NCBI RefSeq assembly: GCF_019052655.1
Contig: NZ_JAHQVB010000047.1
Coordinates: 1 to 16,564, forward strand
From: Holdemanella porci
Lineage (GTDB): Bacteria; Bacillota_I; Bacilli_A; Erysipelotrichales; Erysipelotrichaceae
Length of the DNA: 16,564 nucleotides
Direction: 5' to 3'
Below are positions 1-7,204 of the stretch, piece by piece (the stretch's first letter is position 1; the number at the start of each line of letters is the position of its first letter). The position numbers and the translations under genes were made by a program. The notes beneath the pieces were generated by a model. It made no database searches. It was not told the DNA's origin and saw only the letters and a program-made list of their open reading frames with translations.

Positions 1-21
1 TCTGATACTCCCCTATAAAAA

Positions 22-56
22 TGGCTATTTATCAACTGTTTGTTGTGACATAGCCA
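22..56. repeat. Inverted repeat upstream of the Ltp lipoprotein gene
   Basis: TGGCTAT (22-28) and ATAGCCA (50-56) are perfect 7-bp inverted arms with a 21-base spacer, just upstream of the ribosome binding site at 64-69. A -10-like TATAAA lies at 15-20, but its -35 would fall outside the window. The repeat could be a 5' UTR hairpin, an operator, or the terminator of a gene before the window. The arms are short and the loop is long, so the functional call is weak. Confidence 0.3.
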
Positions 57-74
57 AAGAAATAAGGAGTATGT

Positions 75-668
75 ATGCAAAAGGGTTTAAAAGTATTTTT
101 AACAGCCGCTATTGTCTTATCGGCTGTCGCTTGTTCAACAACGAGTGATGAAGAAACTAAGACTAAAGACACAAAAGAAAAAATAGTAGAAACAAAGGAA
201 GATACAAGTGTTCCAAAAGAGTATCGTAATGCTCTGCATAAGGCTGAAAATTACAGTAAAATGATGCACATGTCCAAACAAGGTATCTACGATCAATTAA
301 CGTCGGAATATGGAGAAAAGTTTGATACAGAAGCTGCACAATATGCGATTGATAATCTAAATGCGGATTATAATGAAAATGCATTAAAATGCGGAGAAAA
401 CTACAAAAAGACGATGCATATGTCAAAAGCTCGAATTTATGATCAATTAACTTCAGAAAATGGAGAAAAGTTTACACCAGAAGAAGCGCAGTATGCCATT
501 GATAACATCAAGGGAGACTATTTAGAAGCAGCTTTGAAGTCCGCAAAGAACTATCAAGAAACTATGAACATGTCAAAGGGTGCCATCTATGATCAATTAA
601 CTTCGGAATATGGAGAAAAATTCACAGCTGAAGAAGCACAATATGCCATTGATAATTTAGATGACTAA
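75..668 (+). CDS. Ltp-family surface lipoprotein with three tandem repeats
   Basis: The 197-residue protein is predicted to be exported and lipid-anchored. Residues 1-19 form a basic then hydrophobic signal peptide ending in a lipobox-like AVAC, with Cys20 as the lipidation site; Ala at -3 is a looser variant. A charged Lys/Glu/Thr/Asp linker (21-49) leads to three copies of a ~50-residue module. Each copy carries an NY...M.MSK motif, then IYDQLTSE at 71-78, 121-128 and 171-178, and an EEAQYAIDN-type end. I recognise this module as the 'host cell surface-exposed lipoprotein' (Ltp) family. Its founder, Ltp of Streptococcus thermophilus phage TP-J34, blocks injection of incoming phage DNA. Many chromosomal relatives have no tested role, so phage exclusion is inference. 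The start is set by AAGGAG at 64-69, five bases before the ATG. The gene lies 15 bases before the hydrolase-like gene, suggesting one transcript. Confidence 0.85.
   Translation: MQKGLKVFLTAAIVLSAVACSTTSDEETKTKDTKEKIVETKEDTSVPKEYRNALHKAENYSKMMHMSKQGIYDQLTSEYGEKFDTEAAQYAIDNLNADYNENALKCGENYKKTMHMSKARIYDQLTSENGEKFTPEEAQYAIDNIKGDYLEAALKSAKNYQETMNMSKGAIYDQLTSEYGEKFTAEEAQYAIDNLDD
222..665 (+). repeat. Three in-frame ~150-bp tandem repeats within the lipoprotein gene
   Basis: The units cover about 222-368, 369-518 and 519-665. They have an exact 50-codon period, best seen at GATCAATTAAC near 290, 440 and 590, followed by nearly identical GGAGAAAA stretches. The DNA is conserved as well as the protein, which suggests duplication or gene conversion and gives scope for copy-number change. 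Each unit corresponds to one Ltp domain. Confidence 0.9.
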
Positions 669-683
669 TCTTATACTAAAGGC

Positions 684-1211
684 ATGAAACTTGCTATATT
701 ATTTCCTGGAATTGGATATCACACTGATAAACCATTACTATATTATTCAAAGAAGATATTAAAGAATATGGATTATGAAATCAAAGAAATTCATTTTGAA
801 AACCTAGACTTTGATTTAAACAAATCTAAAGATGAGGCATATAAACAAGCCAAAGACCAAATTCATAAATTCGATTTAAAAGCTTATGATTCCATTCTTT
901 TTATCTCAAAAAGTATAGGTACTTATTGTGCAGCTAAACTTGCCCATGAATATAAGTTAACTGCCAACATCTATTTCACACCATTAGATTTTACTTTGGA
1001 ATATCTTCAACAAAAAGATTTAGTGTATTCTGGAACCAAAGATCAGTGGGCTAACTTCGATAAGATTGAACACTATTGTATTTATCATCTTATTGAATTT
1101 CATAGTATTGTTGATGGAAATCATTCCTTAGAAACAGGAAATATTCAAACAGATATTGAGAATTTGAAACAAATCATGTATCGTGTAGAAACATTTATCC
1201 ACAGCTTATAA
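684..1211 (+). CDS. Small alpha/beta-hydrolase-like protein, unknown substrate
   Basis: The 175-residue protein starts with a hydrophobic strand followed by PGIGYHTDKPL (8-18), which looks like an oxyanion-loop region. Next comes a nucleophile-elbow-like sequence SKSIG (75-79), with Ser77 as the candidate nucleophile and Ser in place of the usual first Gly. Asp120 and His147 (in DGNHSLE) are at positions expected for the rest of a Ser-Asp-His triad. No signal peptide is seen, so it is probably cytosolic. The substrate cannot be named. It follows the Ltp lipoprotein gene by 15 bases in the same frame. The only possible ribosome binding site, AAAGG at 678-682, leaves a single base before the ATG, so translation may be weak or coupled to the gene before it. 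A terminator spans its stop codon. Confidence 0.6.
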   Translation: MKLAILFPGIGYHTDKPLLYYSKKILKNMDYEIKEIHFENLDFDLNKSKDEAYKQAKDQIHKFDLKAYDSILFISKSIGTYCAAKLAHEYKLTANIYFTPLDFTLEYLQQKDLVYSGTKDQWANFDKIEHYCIYHLIEFHSIVDGNHSLETGNIQTDIENLKQIMYRVETFIHSL

Positions 1212-1227
1212 GGCTGTGGATATTTTT
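1197..1227 (+). terminator. Rho-independent terminator overlapping the hydrolase stop codon
   Basis: ATCCACAGC (1197-1205) pairs with GCTGTGGAT (1213-1221), followed by TATTTTTAA. The hydrolase stop codon (1209-1211) is in the loop. The opposite strand has a poorer T run, so it acts mainly on the + strand. Confidence 0.85.
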
Positions 1228-1400
1228 AATTGATCTTTTAAACACTCAAAATCACTCACATCATGCAACAAACACGCAATCAATAAATCTTCTACATTCA
1301 ATCCTTCTTTTTTTGCGATTTCCTTTCCAATAATTGCGACACGATATGTATCCTTTATTTTCAATTTCAAATAGTCTTGAATTTTAACTAAGTACTCCAT
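1206..1400 (-). pseudogene. Truncated HD-domain protein remnant
   Basis: This 64-residue reading frame contains the central part of an HD-type phosphohydrolase domain: a helix with TYRVA (18-22), IAKKEGLNVEDLLIA, and the His-Asp signature in LLHDVSDFE. The first metal-binding His expected before the RVA helix is absent; the sequence is KDTYRV. Everything after the HD motif is missing, including the final conserved Asp. The last residues are read straight through the opposing terminator hairpin. Full HD proteins of this kind usually exceed 150 residues, and no clear Shine-Dalgarno sequence precedes the ATG at 1400. I read it as a decayed fragment. A working small protein is possible but less likely. 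Confidence 0.5.
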
Positions 1401-1420
1401 ATATTCATTACACTATTTCT

Positions 1421-1461
1421 TTCAGAAAATTTCTGAAAAAAGTTTATGTTCATGGTATGAT
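1421..1461 (+). promoter_or_regulatory. aro operon promoter with a 17-bp palindromic operator candidate
   Basis: TTCAGAAAATTTCTGAA (1421-1437) is a perfect 8-1-8 palindrome. It overlaps a weak -35 (CTGAAA, 1433-1438), which lies 17 bases before TATGAT (1456-1461). The -10 has the extended TGn form (TGG at 1453-1455). The ribosome binding site AAAGGAG (1467-1473) follows, nine bases before the aroB ATG. The palindrome is placed so that a bound protein would block RNA polymerase. The identity of that protein is unknown. Confidence 0.65.
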
Positions 1462-1482
1462 ATACGAAAGGAGTTTTTTATT

Positions 1483-2496
1483 ATGAAGTTAAATGTCTAT
1501 TTAGAAAATCATTCATATCCAATATATATTGAAAGAAACGCAATTCAAAAAGTACATGAATATATTCCTGTATCAAGAAAAATTGCGATTATCACAGATA
1601 CAGGTGTGCCTGAAAAATGGGTCAACATCGTAAAAGAACAGTGTCCTGATTCTTTTATATGCACCATTCCGCAAGGTGAACCATCCAAATGTTTTGATCA
1701 ATATAAAAATCTTTTAGAAGATATGATTTCACACAACATGTCTAGAAAAGATGCCATTATTGCGGTAGGCGGTGGTGTTGTCGGAGATCTTGCAGGTTTT
1801 GTCGCCGCTAGCTATATGCGCGGGATTGATTTCTACAACATCCCAACAACTGTATTAAGCCAGGTTGATTCAAGTGTAGGTGGAAAAGTAGCTATTGATA
1901 TGGGTTCCTACAAAAATATTGTAGGCGCATTTTGGCAACCTAAAACCGTTATTATCGATCCAAACGTATTATCGACTCTTTCCCTTCGCCAACAGCACAA
2001 CGGCCTTTGTGAAGCACTTAAAATGGGACTGATTCTAGATGATCACTTAGTCTCTTTATTTGAACAAGACACATTAGATATCGATACGATTATTACGCGT
2101 TCCATTGAATTAAAGCGAGATGTAGTTCAACAAGATGAAAGAGAAAGTAATCTTAGAAAGATTTTAAACTTTGGGCACACCATTGGACACGCCATTGAAT
2201 CTGCATATGGATTAAATACATATCTTCATGGAGAATGTGTGGCGATGGGTATGTTATTCTTTATTGAAGATAAAACATTAAAACAACGCGTATTAAACAT
2301 CTATAAAAAATTAGATTTGCCTCAAGTACCAGACTATGATACTGCCACATTATTAGAATATGTAACGCATGATAAGAAAAGCAATCATAATACAGTATCT
2401 ACCGTTTTAGTTGAACAATCTGGTTCTTATATCATCAAAGAACTTTCTTTTAAGGAAATACAAGAAGTATTAGAAAGAGGACCTTATGAAAAATAA
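1483..2496 (+). CDS. aroB: 3-dehydroquinate synthase
   Basis: This enzyme converts DAHP to 3-dehydroquinate, the second shikimate-pathway step, using NAD and a divalent metal in the cytosol. The 337 residues are close to the usual ~350. The NAD-binding glycine motif GGGVVGDLAGF is at 96-106, followed by MRGIDFYNIPTTVLSQVDSS and GGKVAIDMGSYKN (133-145). The metal ligands are Glu177 (GLCEALKMG), His232 (NFGHTIGHA) and His249 (LHGECVAMG). It is the first gene of the aroB-aroC-aroA-tyrA operon, behind an extended -10 promoter and AAAGGAG. Its last codons overlap the aroC start by 11 bases, indicating translational coupling. The identification is firm. Confidence 0.97.
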   Translation: MKLNVYLENHSYPIYIERNAIQKVHEYIPVSRKIAIITDTGVPEKWVNIVKEQCPDSFICTIPQGEPSKCFDQYKNLLEDMISHNMSRKDAIIAVGGGVVGDLAGFVAASYMRGIDFYNIPTTVLSQVDSSVGGKVAIDMGSYKNIVGAFWQPKTVIIDPNVLSTLSLRQQHNGLCEALKMGLILDDHLVSLFEQDTLDIDTIITRSIELKRDVVQQDERESNLRKILNFGHTIGHAIESAYGLNTYLHGECVAMGMLFFIEDKTLKQRVLNIYKKLDLPQVPDYDTATLLEYVTHDKKSNHNTVSTVLVEQSGSYIIKELSFKEIQEVLERGPYEK

Positions 2497-3595
2497 TTTT
2501 GGTACAAATATATCTTGGACATTATTTGGTGAAAGCCATGGTCCTGCCATTGGTATTACGTTAGATGGTCTTCCTGCAGGATTTAAGGTGGATATGGAAC
2601 AAATCAAAGCTGATATGGATAAACGTAAGGCAACAGGTAAGATTTCAACCCAAAGACATGAAGCGGATGAAGTACATATTCTTTCTGGAATGTATAATGG
2701 CTATACAACAGGTACAGCACTTACCATTCTAATTGAAAACCAAAACACAAAGTCAAAAGACTATTCTGTCTTCCATGGAAGATTGCGTCCTGGACATGCT
2801 GATTTTACTGCCTTTGAAAAATACAATGGATATCAAGACTATCGTGGTGGCGGACACTTTTCCGGAAGACTTACCGCATGCATTGTAGCTGCCGGAAGCA
2901 TTTGCAGACAAGTTCTGAAATCACAAGGCATAGTAATTGGATCACACATTGAAAGTTTATATACCCTTTCGGATATTCCTTTTAGTCAAGACTCTCGTGT
3001 TTTAGAAAAACAAATTCAAGAAGTCAATGATAAAACCTTTGCGGTTATAGATGATCAAGTCAAAGATCAGATGATTCAAGAAATCGAAAAAGCAGCTGCT
3101 GAAGGTGATTCATTAGGTGGTATTTTAGAAACTGCCATTATAGGTCTTCCTGCAGGCCTAGGGGAACCTTTCTTTGATTCTGTAGAAAGCATTTTATCAC
3201 ACTTAATTTTCTCTGTACCAGCCGTTAAAGGCGTTTCCTTTGGTGAAGGATTTGGCTTTGCGAAACTAAAAGGATCTCAAGCCAATGATGCCTTCCGTTT
3301 TAATGATAAAATTGAAACTAAAACAAATCACAATGCCGGAATCAATGGTGGTATCACAAATGGTATGCCGATTTTGATCCATACTTGCATTAAGCCAACG
3401 CCATCGATTTTTAAAACGCAAGAATCTGTGGATTATCTTTCAAAAGAAAACGTGGATCTTAAAATTCAAGGAAGACACGACCCATGCATCTTGCACCGAG
3501 CAAGAATTATTGTGGATAGTGTAGTTGCGTTTGGTTTATTAGATTTATATATGTCTAGGCTTGCCATTAAGCCACTTCAGGGGGATTTTGAATGA
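2486..3595 (+). CDS. aroC: Chorismate synthase
   Basis: This enzyme turns EPSP into chorismate, the branch point to aromatic amino acids and folate, using reduced FMN. The 369 residues fit the family. The N-terminal signature WTLFGESHGPAIG is at 11-23, RKATGKISTQRHEADE follows at about 47-62, and RPGHADF is at 101-107. RGGGHFSGRLTA is at 120-131, and GRHDPCILHRA near the C terminus. The RGGG segment reads HFSGRLTA instead of the commonest RSSARETA; I regard this as a known variant type rather than a defect. The start overlaps the end of aroB by 11 bases and the stop overlaps the aroA start as ATGA. An AGAGGA-like site precedes the ATG. Confidence 0.97.
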   Translation: MKNNFGTNISWTLFGESHGPAIGITLDGLPAGFKVDMEQIKADMDKRKATGKISTQRHEADEVHILSGMYNGYTTGTALTILIENQNTKSKDYSVFHGRLRPGHADFTAFEKYNGYQDYRGGGHFSGRLTACIVAAGSICRQVLKSQGIVIGSHIESLYTLSDIPFSQDSRVLEKQIQEVNDKTFAVIDDQVKDQMIQEIEKAAAEGDSLGGILETAIIGLPAGLGEPFFDSVESILSHLIFSVPAVKGVSFGEGFGFAKLKGSQANDAFRFNDKIETKTNHNAGINGGITNGMPILIHTCIKPTPSIFKTQESVDYLSKENVDLKIQGRHDPCILHRARIIVDSVVAFGLLDLYMSRLAIKPLQGDFE

Positions 3596-4854
3596 AAGTA
3601 AAAGTAACACCAAGTAAAGTACATGGAAATGTAAAGATACCCGCATCCAAATCTATGGCACATAGAGCATTGATTTGTGCCTCATTAAGTGATGGTACAA
3701 GTATTGTTTCCAATGTCACAAACTCAAAGGATATTGAAGCAACCGTTGGCTGCATGAAAGCTTTGGGTGCTATAATTAAACAAATCGATGAAACTACATA
3801 TGAAGTAACAGGCACTAATCTTTTTAAACAAGAAGGAAATATTACGTGTAATGCGAATGAATCCGGTTCTACTTTACGTTTCTTGATTCCACTTGCTGCA
3901 TGTACAAATGCCAAAGTTAAATTTTTAGGTCAAGGAAGATTGCTTCAAAGACCCATGGATGTATATGAAAATGAATTTAAGAAACAAAATATTGAATTCA
4001 ACCAATCCGATAAAGAAATCATTGTAAGTGGAAATCTAAAAGCGAAAGACTACGTTGTACAAGGAGATATTTCCAGCCAATTTATTACCGGATTCATGTT
4101 TGTCCTTCCATTATTAAATCAAGATAGTACACTTACAATTACTGAGCCTTATGAATCAAAGAGCTATGTAAATCTTACGATTCAAATGTTAGCGAAATTT
4201 GGCATTGAAATTATAGAAACAAGTTCAAATTCATATTTAATCAAAGGAAACCAACACTATAAAGCACAAGACGTTTCTGTTGAAGGAGACTTTTCTCAAC
4301 TAGCCTTCTTTGCGGTGTTAGGCACTTTAAACAATACTCTTTCATGCTCCAACATGGACATGTCAAGTAAACAAGGAGATAAAGCCATTTTAGATTGTAT
4401 TCCTAGTTTTACAAGTGACAAGGATACGATCACATTCACAAAAAAACAACCTGCACCACAAACTATCGACTTATCTAATTGTCCAGATTTAGGACCAATC
4501 TTATGTGTCTTAGCCAGTTTCACAAATGGTGAAACAAATATTGTGAATGCAGCTCGTTTACGCATGAAAGAAAGTGATCGCATTGAAGCTATGGAAACCG
4601 AACTAAAAAAATGGGGTGTAGATATTACTTCTACATTTGATTCGATTCAAATTCACGGTAAAGAACACTATAAATCAAATAACACAGTAGAAATCTTTGG
4701 ACATAACGATCACCGCATTGTTATGGCAATGACGGTATTTGGATTATGTGCAGGTTCCGAATGTATTATTGATGATGCCCAAGCCATCACAAAGAGTTAC
4801 CCTACTTTCTTTGAAGACATTCAAAGCTTAGGTGGAAAGGTTGAGATTCTATGA
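3592..4854 (+). CDS. aroA: 3-phosphoshikimate 1-carboxyvinyltransferase (EPSP synthase)
   Basis: This enzyme condenses shikimate-3-phosphate with phosphoenolpyruvate to EPSP, the step before AroC. The 420 residues are of normal length. Visible motifs in order are the substrate-binding PASKSMAHRALI near the N terminus, NESGSTLRFLIP (about 89-100), GRLLQRPMD, DISSQFITG, a conserved DFSQLAFF region, MKESDRIEAM, and GHNDHRIVMAM near the C terminus. It overlaps aroC by four bases (ATGA) and tyrA by four bases (ATGA), so all three are probably translated as a coupled set. A GGGGG-rich site precedes the start. Whether the enzyme is glyphosate-sensitive cannot be judged here. Confidence 0.97.
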   Translation: MKVKVTPSKVHGNVKIPASKSMAHRALICASLSDGTSIVSNVTNSKDIEATVGCMKALGAIIKQIDETTYEVTGTNLFKQEGNITCNANESGSTLRFLIPLAACTNAKVKFLGQGRLLQRPMDVYENEFKKQNIEFNQSDKEIIVSGNLKAKDYVVQGDISSQFITGFMFVLPLLNQDSTLTITEPYESKSYVNLTIQMLAKFGIEIIETSSNSYLIKGNQHYKAQDVSVEGDFSQLAFFAVLGTLNNTLSCSNMDMSSKQGDKAILDCIPSFTSDKDTITFTKKQPAPQTIDLSNCPDLGPILCVLASFTNGETNIVNAARLRMKESDRIEAMETELKKWGVDITSTFDSIQIHGKEHYKSNNTVEIFGHNDHRIVMAMTVFGLCAGSECIIDDAQAITKSYPTFFEDIQSLGGKVEIL

Positions 4855-5705
4855 CAAATATTGCGATTATAGGACTTGGATTAATGGGAGCGAGTTTTGC
4901 GAAGAAACTAACACACTTAAACTACAACGTGTATGGTATTGATGTTTCTAAACAAACGATTGATAAAGCCAAAGAATTAAATATTATTGTAGATGGTAGC
5001 ACAAATCCTTTAGATGTCATTTCAAAGTGTGATACATTTATCTTCTGTCTATATCCAACCAAAATTCTTCCTTGGATTGAAGTCTATCAAAATGATATCC
5101 CTAAAAATTCATTATTAATGGATATTAGTGGTGTAAAGACAAATATTGTCAAACCCATTCAAGATGTATTACGCGAAGATCTTGAATTATTAAGCATTCA
5201 CCCCATGTGTGGTAGAGAATCTCGTGGTATTGAATTTAGTGATGAAACGATTTTTAAAGGTTCAAACTTTATTCTTGTTCCTACTCAAAAGAATAAAAAG
5301 GAAACAATTGAAGCCGTAAAAGAATTAGCTAATAAGATGGAATTTGGTAGAATTTGTACACTATCCATTGAAGAGCATGATAAAATGATCGGCTTTTTAT
5401 CACAGTTAACCCATGTCATTGCAGTATCTTTAATGAATACACACGATAATGCTCATCTTGTAGAATATACGGGAGATAGCTTTCGGGATTTAACTCGTAT
5501 TGCGAAAATCAATGAAGATTTATGGACCGAATTATTTATCATGAATAAAGATATCTTATTAGATGAAATCAACCAGTTTATCGATTCAATCTCTCACTTT
5601 AGAGATTCTTTAGAACAAGAAGATACACAAGAAATGAAGCGCCTGTTCATTCAATCTACAAAGCGTAGAGATAAATTTAATAAAACCGATGCGAAGAAGA
5701 GATAA
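4851..5705 (+). CDS. tyrA: Prephenate dehydrogenase
   Basis: This enzyme oxidatively decarboxylates prephenate to 4-hydroxyphenylpyruvate with NAD(P), committing carbon to tyrosine. The N-terminal Rossmann motif GLGLMG is at 8-13 with Asp31 closing the nucleotide site. DISGVK is at 91-96, the catalytic SIHPMCGRES at 115-124 (His117), and a helical-domain LSQLTHVIAVSLM contains His188. The 284 residues make a minimal enzyme, with no C-terminal ACT domain and no fused chorismate mutase, so tyrosine feedback through an ACT domain is not expected. It is the last gene of the operon, overlaps aroA by four bases, and its stop codon sits in the loop of the operon terminator. Confidence 0.93.
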   Translation: MTNIAIIGLGLMGASFAKKLTHLNYNVYGIDVSKQTIDKAKELNIIVDGSTNPLDVISKCDTFIFCLYPTKILPWIEVYQNDIPKNSLLMDISGVKTNIVKPIQDVLREDLELLSIHPMCGRESRGIEFSDETIFKGSNFILVPTQKNKKETIEAVKELANKMEFGRICTLSIEEHDKMIGFLSQLTHVIAVSLMNTHDNAHLVEYTGDSFRDLTRIAKINEDLWTELFIMNKDILLDEINQFIDSISHFRDSLEQEDTQEMKRLFIQSTKRRDKFNKTDAKKR

Positions 5706-5718
5706 CTCTTCTTTTTTT
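5694..5718 (+). terminator. Terminator of the aro operon
   Basis: AAGAAGAG (5694-5701) pairs with CTCTTCTT (5706-5713) around a four-base loop, then a T run to 5718. The tyrA stop codon (5703-5705) lies in the loop and stem. The stem has low GC, so some read-through into the YitT gene is possible. Confidence 0.75.
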
Positions 5719-5757
5719 ACACTTTTTTTGGCATAATAAAAAGCGGAGGTTTTACAA

Positions 5758-6612
5758 ATGAAAACGAATACATTAAAAAGCTTTTTGACTATCACACTCG
5801 CCATGTTCATCATCAGTGTCGCCATATATTTCTTCTTAATTCCTAGTGAAGTCATCACTGGAAGTGTTACTGGTTTAGCTATGGTTTTAGCTAAAATCAC
5901 AAGCCTATCTATTTCTACACTTACCTTTGTGATCAACGCCTTATTGTTGATTCTAGGTATTGTTCTAATTGGTAAAGAGTTTGGTGCAAAAACGATTTAT
6001 GCCTCTTTATTATTGCCTTTATTTCTAGCTGTATTTGAAAAAATTTATCCAAATAATGTATCTTTAACACAAAATGCTGTTTTCGACATGGCTACCTATA
6101 CATTGATTTTAGCATTTGGACAAACCATTCTATTTCGTGTAAACGCATCGAGTGGTGGAACGGATATTATTGCGAAAATTGTCAATAAATATACACATAT
6201 GGATCTAGGCAAAGCTTGTACGTTAGTTGGACTACTCATTTGTACAACAAGTCTAATTGTATATGATATTGGCGCTTTAGTGGTTGGTGCATTGGCAACA
6301 CTAGCCAATGGTCAAGCTGTAGATTATTTTATTGATGGTTTTAATAAGAAAAAGAAGATTTGTATATTATCCAAAGAATATGAAGTCATTCAAGATTATA
6401 TAATGAACACATTAAAGCGTGGTGTTACTTTATATTCGGCAAAAGGTGGTTATGATAAAACAGAGCATACAGAGCTTGTCACAATCATGGCTACAAATGA
6501 ATATAAAAAATTACTATATTATCTTCAAGAAAGTGATATTGAAGCTTTTGTAACAGTATCAACAGTTAATGAAGTCATCGGTACTTGGAATAATAAGAAA
6601 AATCACGTTTAA
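5758..6612 (+). CDS. YitT-family integral membrane protein (DUF161/DUF2179)
   Basis: The 284-residue protein has about five hydrophobic segments in its first ~190 residues, roughly 8-27, 54-72, 79-96, 107-129 and 153-171, consistent with the YitT membrane domain. It includes the conserved ITGSVTGLA and NASSGGTDIIAKI motifs. A soluble C-terminal domain (about 219-274: GVTLYSAKGGYDKTE, VTIMATNEYKKL) matches the DUF2179 ligand-binding-like domain usual at the end of this family. The transported substrate of the family is not established. GGAGG at 5745-5749 is eight bases before the ATG. It follows the aro operon terminator by about 40 bases. A -10-like CATAAT is at 5732-5737 without a good -35, so it may be a separate transcript or rely on read-through. 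Confidence 0.88.
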   Translation: MKTNTLKSFLTITLAMFIISVAIYFFLIPSEVITGSVTGLAMVLAKITSLSISTLTFVINALLLILGIVLIGKEFGAKTIYASLLLPLFLAVFEKIYPNNVSLTQNAVFDMATYTLILAFGQTILFRVNASSGGTDIIAKIVNKYTHMDLGKACTLVGLLICTTSLIVYDIGALVVGALATLANGQAVDYFIDGFNKKKKICILSKEYEVIQDYIMNTLKRGVTLYSAKGGYDKTEHTELVTIMATNEYKKLLYYLQESDIEAFVTVSTVNEVIGTWNNKKNHV

Positions 6613-6680
6613 AATGACTTAGCCTCATAGTTTAATTGTACTTTCGATAATCCTTTTTGTATTCGAAATGGATTGTGATA

Positions 6681-6701
6681 TTTTGTTTTTAATAAACAAA
6701 A
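6681..6701. repeat. AT-only inverted repeat
   Basis: TTTTGTTT (6681-6688) and AAACAAAA (6694-6701) form an 8-bp perfect inverted repeat with a five-base loop, directly before the bidirectional terminator. It probably adds the flanking A and T tracts for that terminator. The remaining 6613-6680 holds nothing I can name. Confidence 0.45.
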
Positions 6702-6703
6702 AG

Positions 6704-6731
6704 ACTGTAGCGACTCACATATCGCTACAGT
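6704..6731. terminator. Bidirectional terminator between the YitT gene and EIIA
   Basis: ACTGTAGCGA (6704-6713) pairs perfectly with TCGCTACAGT (6722-6731) around an eight-base loop. It is followed by TTTTCTTTATTT on the + strand and by CTTTTTGTTT on the - strand. It serves the two convergent genes. The EIIA stop codon is five bases away. Confidence 0.93.
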
Positions 6732-6736
6732 TTTCT

Positions 6737-7204
6737 TTATTTATATTGAACTTTTATTAAAGGTTTGTCTAATTGATTGCCTTTTTCCAATTTGCAAATA
6801 CGCTCATTATTAACAACTATCATCATCGTAATAGTATTATACCCTTTTTCTTCAATCATTTTTTTATCAAAACATACAATAGGCTGACCTTTATTCACTC
6901 TATCATTTATATTCACTTTCTTAACGAATCCTTCGCCTTTTAATTCGACTGTATCCAATCCAACATGAATTAATATTTCAATACCATCCTCTGATTGAAT
7001 CCCAATCGCATGAAGGCTATCTTGGATCATAACAACTCGTCCATCAATAGGTGAAATAATTTCTCCATTACTAGGGTTGATTGCGATTCCATCACCTAGT
7101 AATTTGTCTGCAAAAACTGAATCAGGAACATTTTCAATAGGTACAATATCTCCTTGCGCGCATTTATAGATTTCCAATTCTTTAATTTTCTTTCTAAAAA
7201 ACAT
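6737..7204 (-). CDS. PTS glucose-type EIIA protein
   Basis: This cytosolic protein carries phosphate from HPr to a membrane EIIB domain. The 155 residues are a single EIIA(Glc)-type domain: ISPIDGRVV (50-58), SLHAIGI (63-69) with His65, and ILIHVGLDTVEL (77-88) with the phosphorylated His80. FVKKVNINDRVNKGQPI follows, as expected for this beta-barrel fold. Translation starts at an ATG overlapping the stop of the upstream chimeric frame (TAATG), so it is probably coupled. The usual partner EIIB/EIIC is missing next to it: only the last ~26 residues of an EIIB survive in the chimera. The intact EIIA could still serve other PTS permeases elsewhere, as free EIIA(Glc) proteins do in other bacteria. 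Confidence 0.93.
   Translation of the reverse strand: MFFRKKIKELEIYKCAQGDIVPIENVPDSVFADKLLGDGIAINPSNGEIISPIDGRVVMIQDSLHAIGIQSEDGIEILIHVGLDTVELKGEGFVKKVNINDRVNKGQPIVCFDKKMIEEKGYNTITMMIVVNNERICKLEKGNQLDKPLIKVQYK

Noticed and set aside
222..665. Repeats in the lipoprotein gene as a possible CRISPR-like array
   Set aside because: The repeats are coding, in frame, 150 bp long and without spacers; they are Ltp protein modules.
2843..2880. Chorismate synthase RGGGHFSGRLTA segment as a catalytic defect
   Set aside because: All other motifs are intact and this form is, to my knowledge, a natural variant within the family.
3567..3914. Minus-strand reading frame across the aroC/aroA junction
   Set aside because: It is a shadow of two firmly identified genes, with no ribosome binding site or recognisable product.
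6613..6703. Possible small gene or RNA after the YitT gene
   Set aside because: No ORF with a ribosome binding site and no strong structure beyond the AT inverted repeat and terminator is visible.
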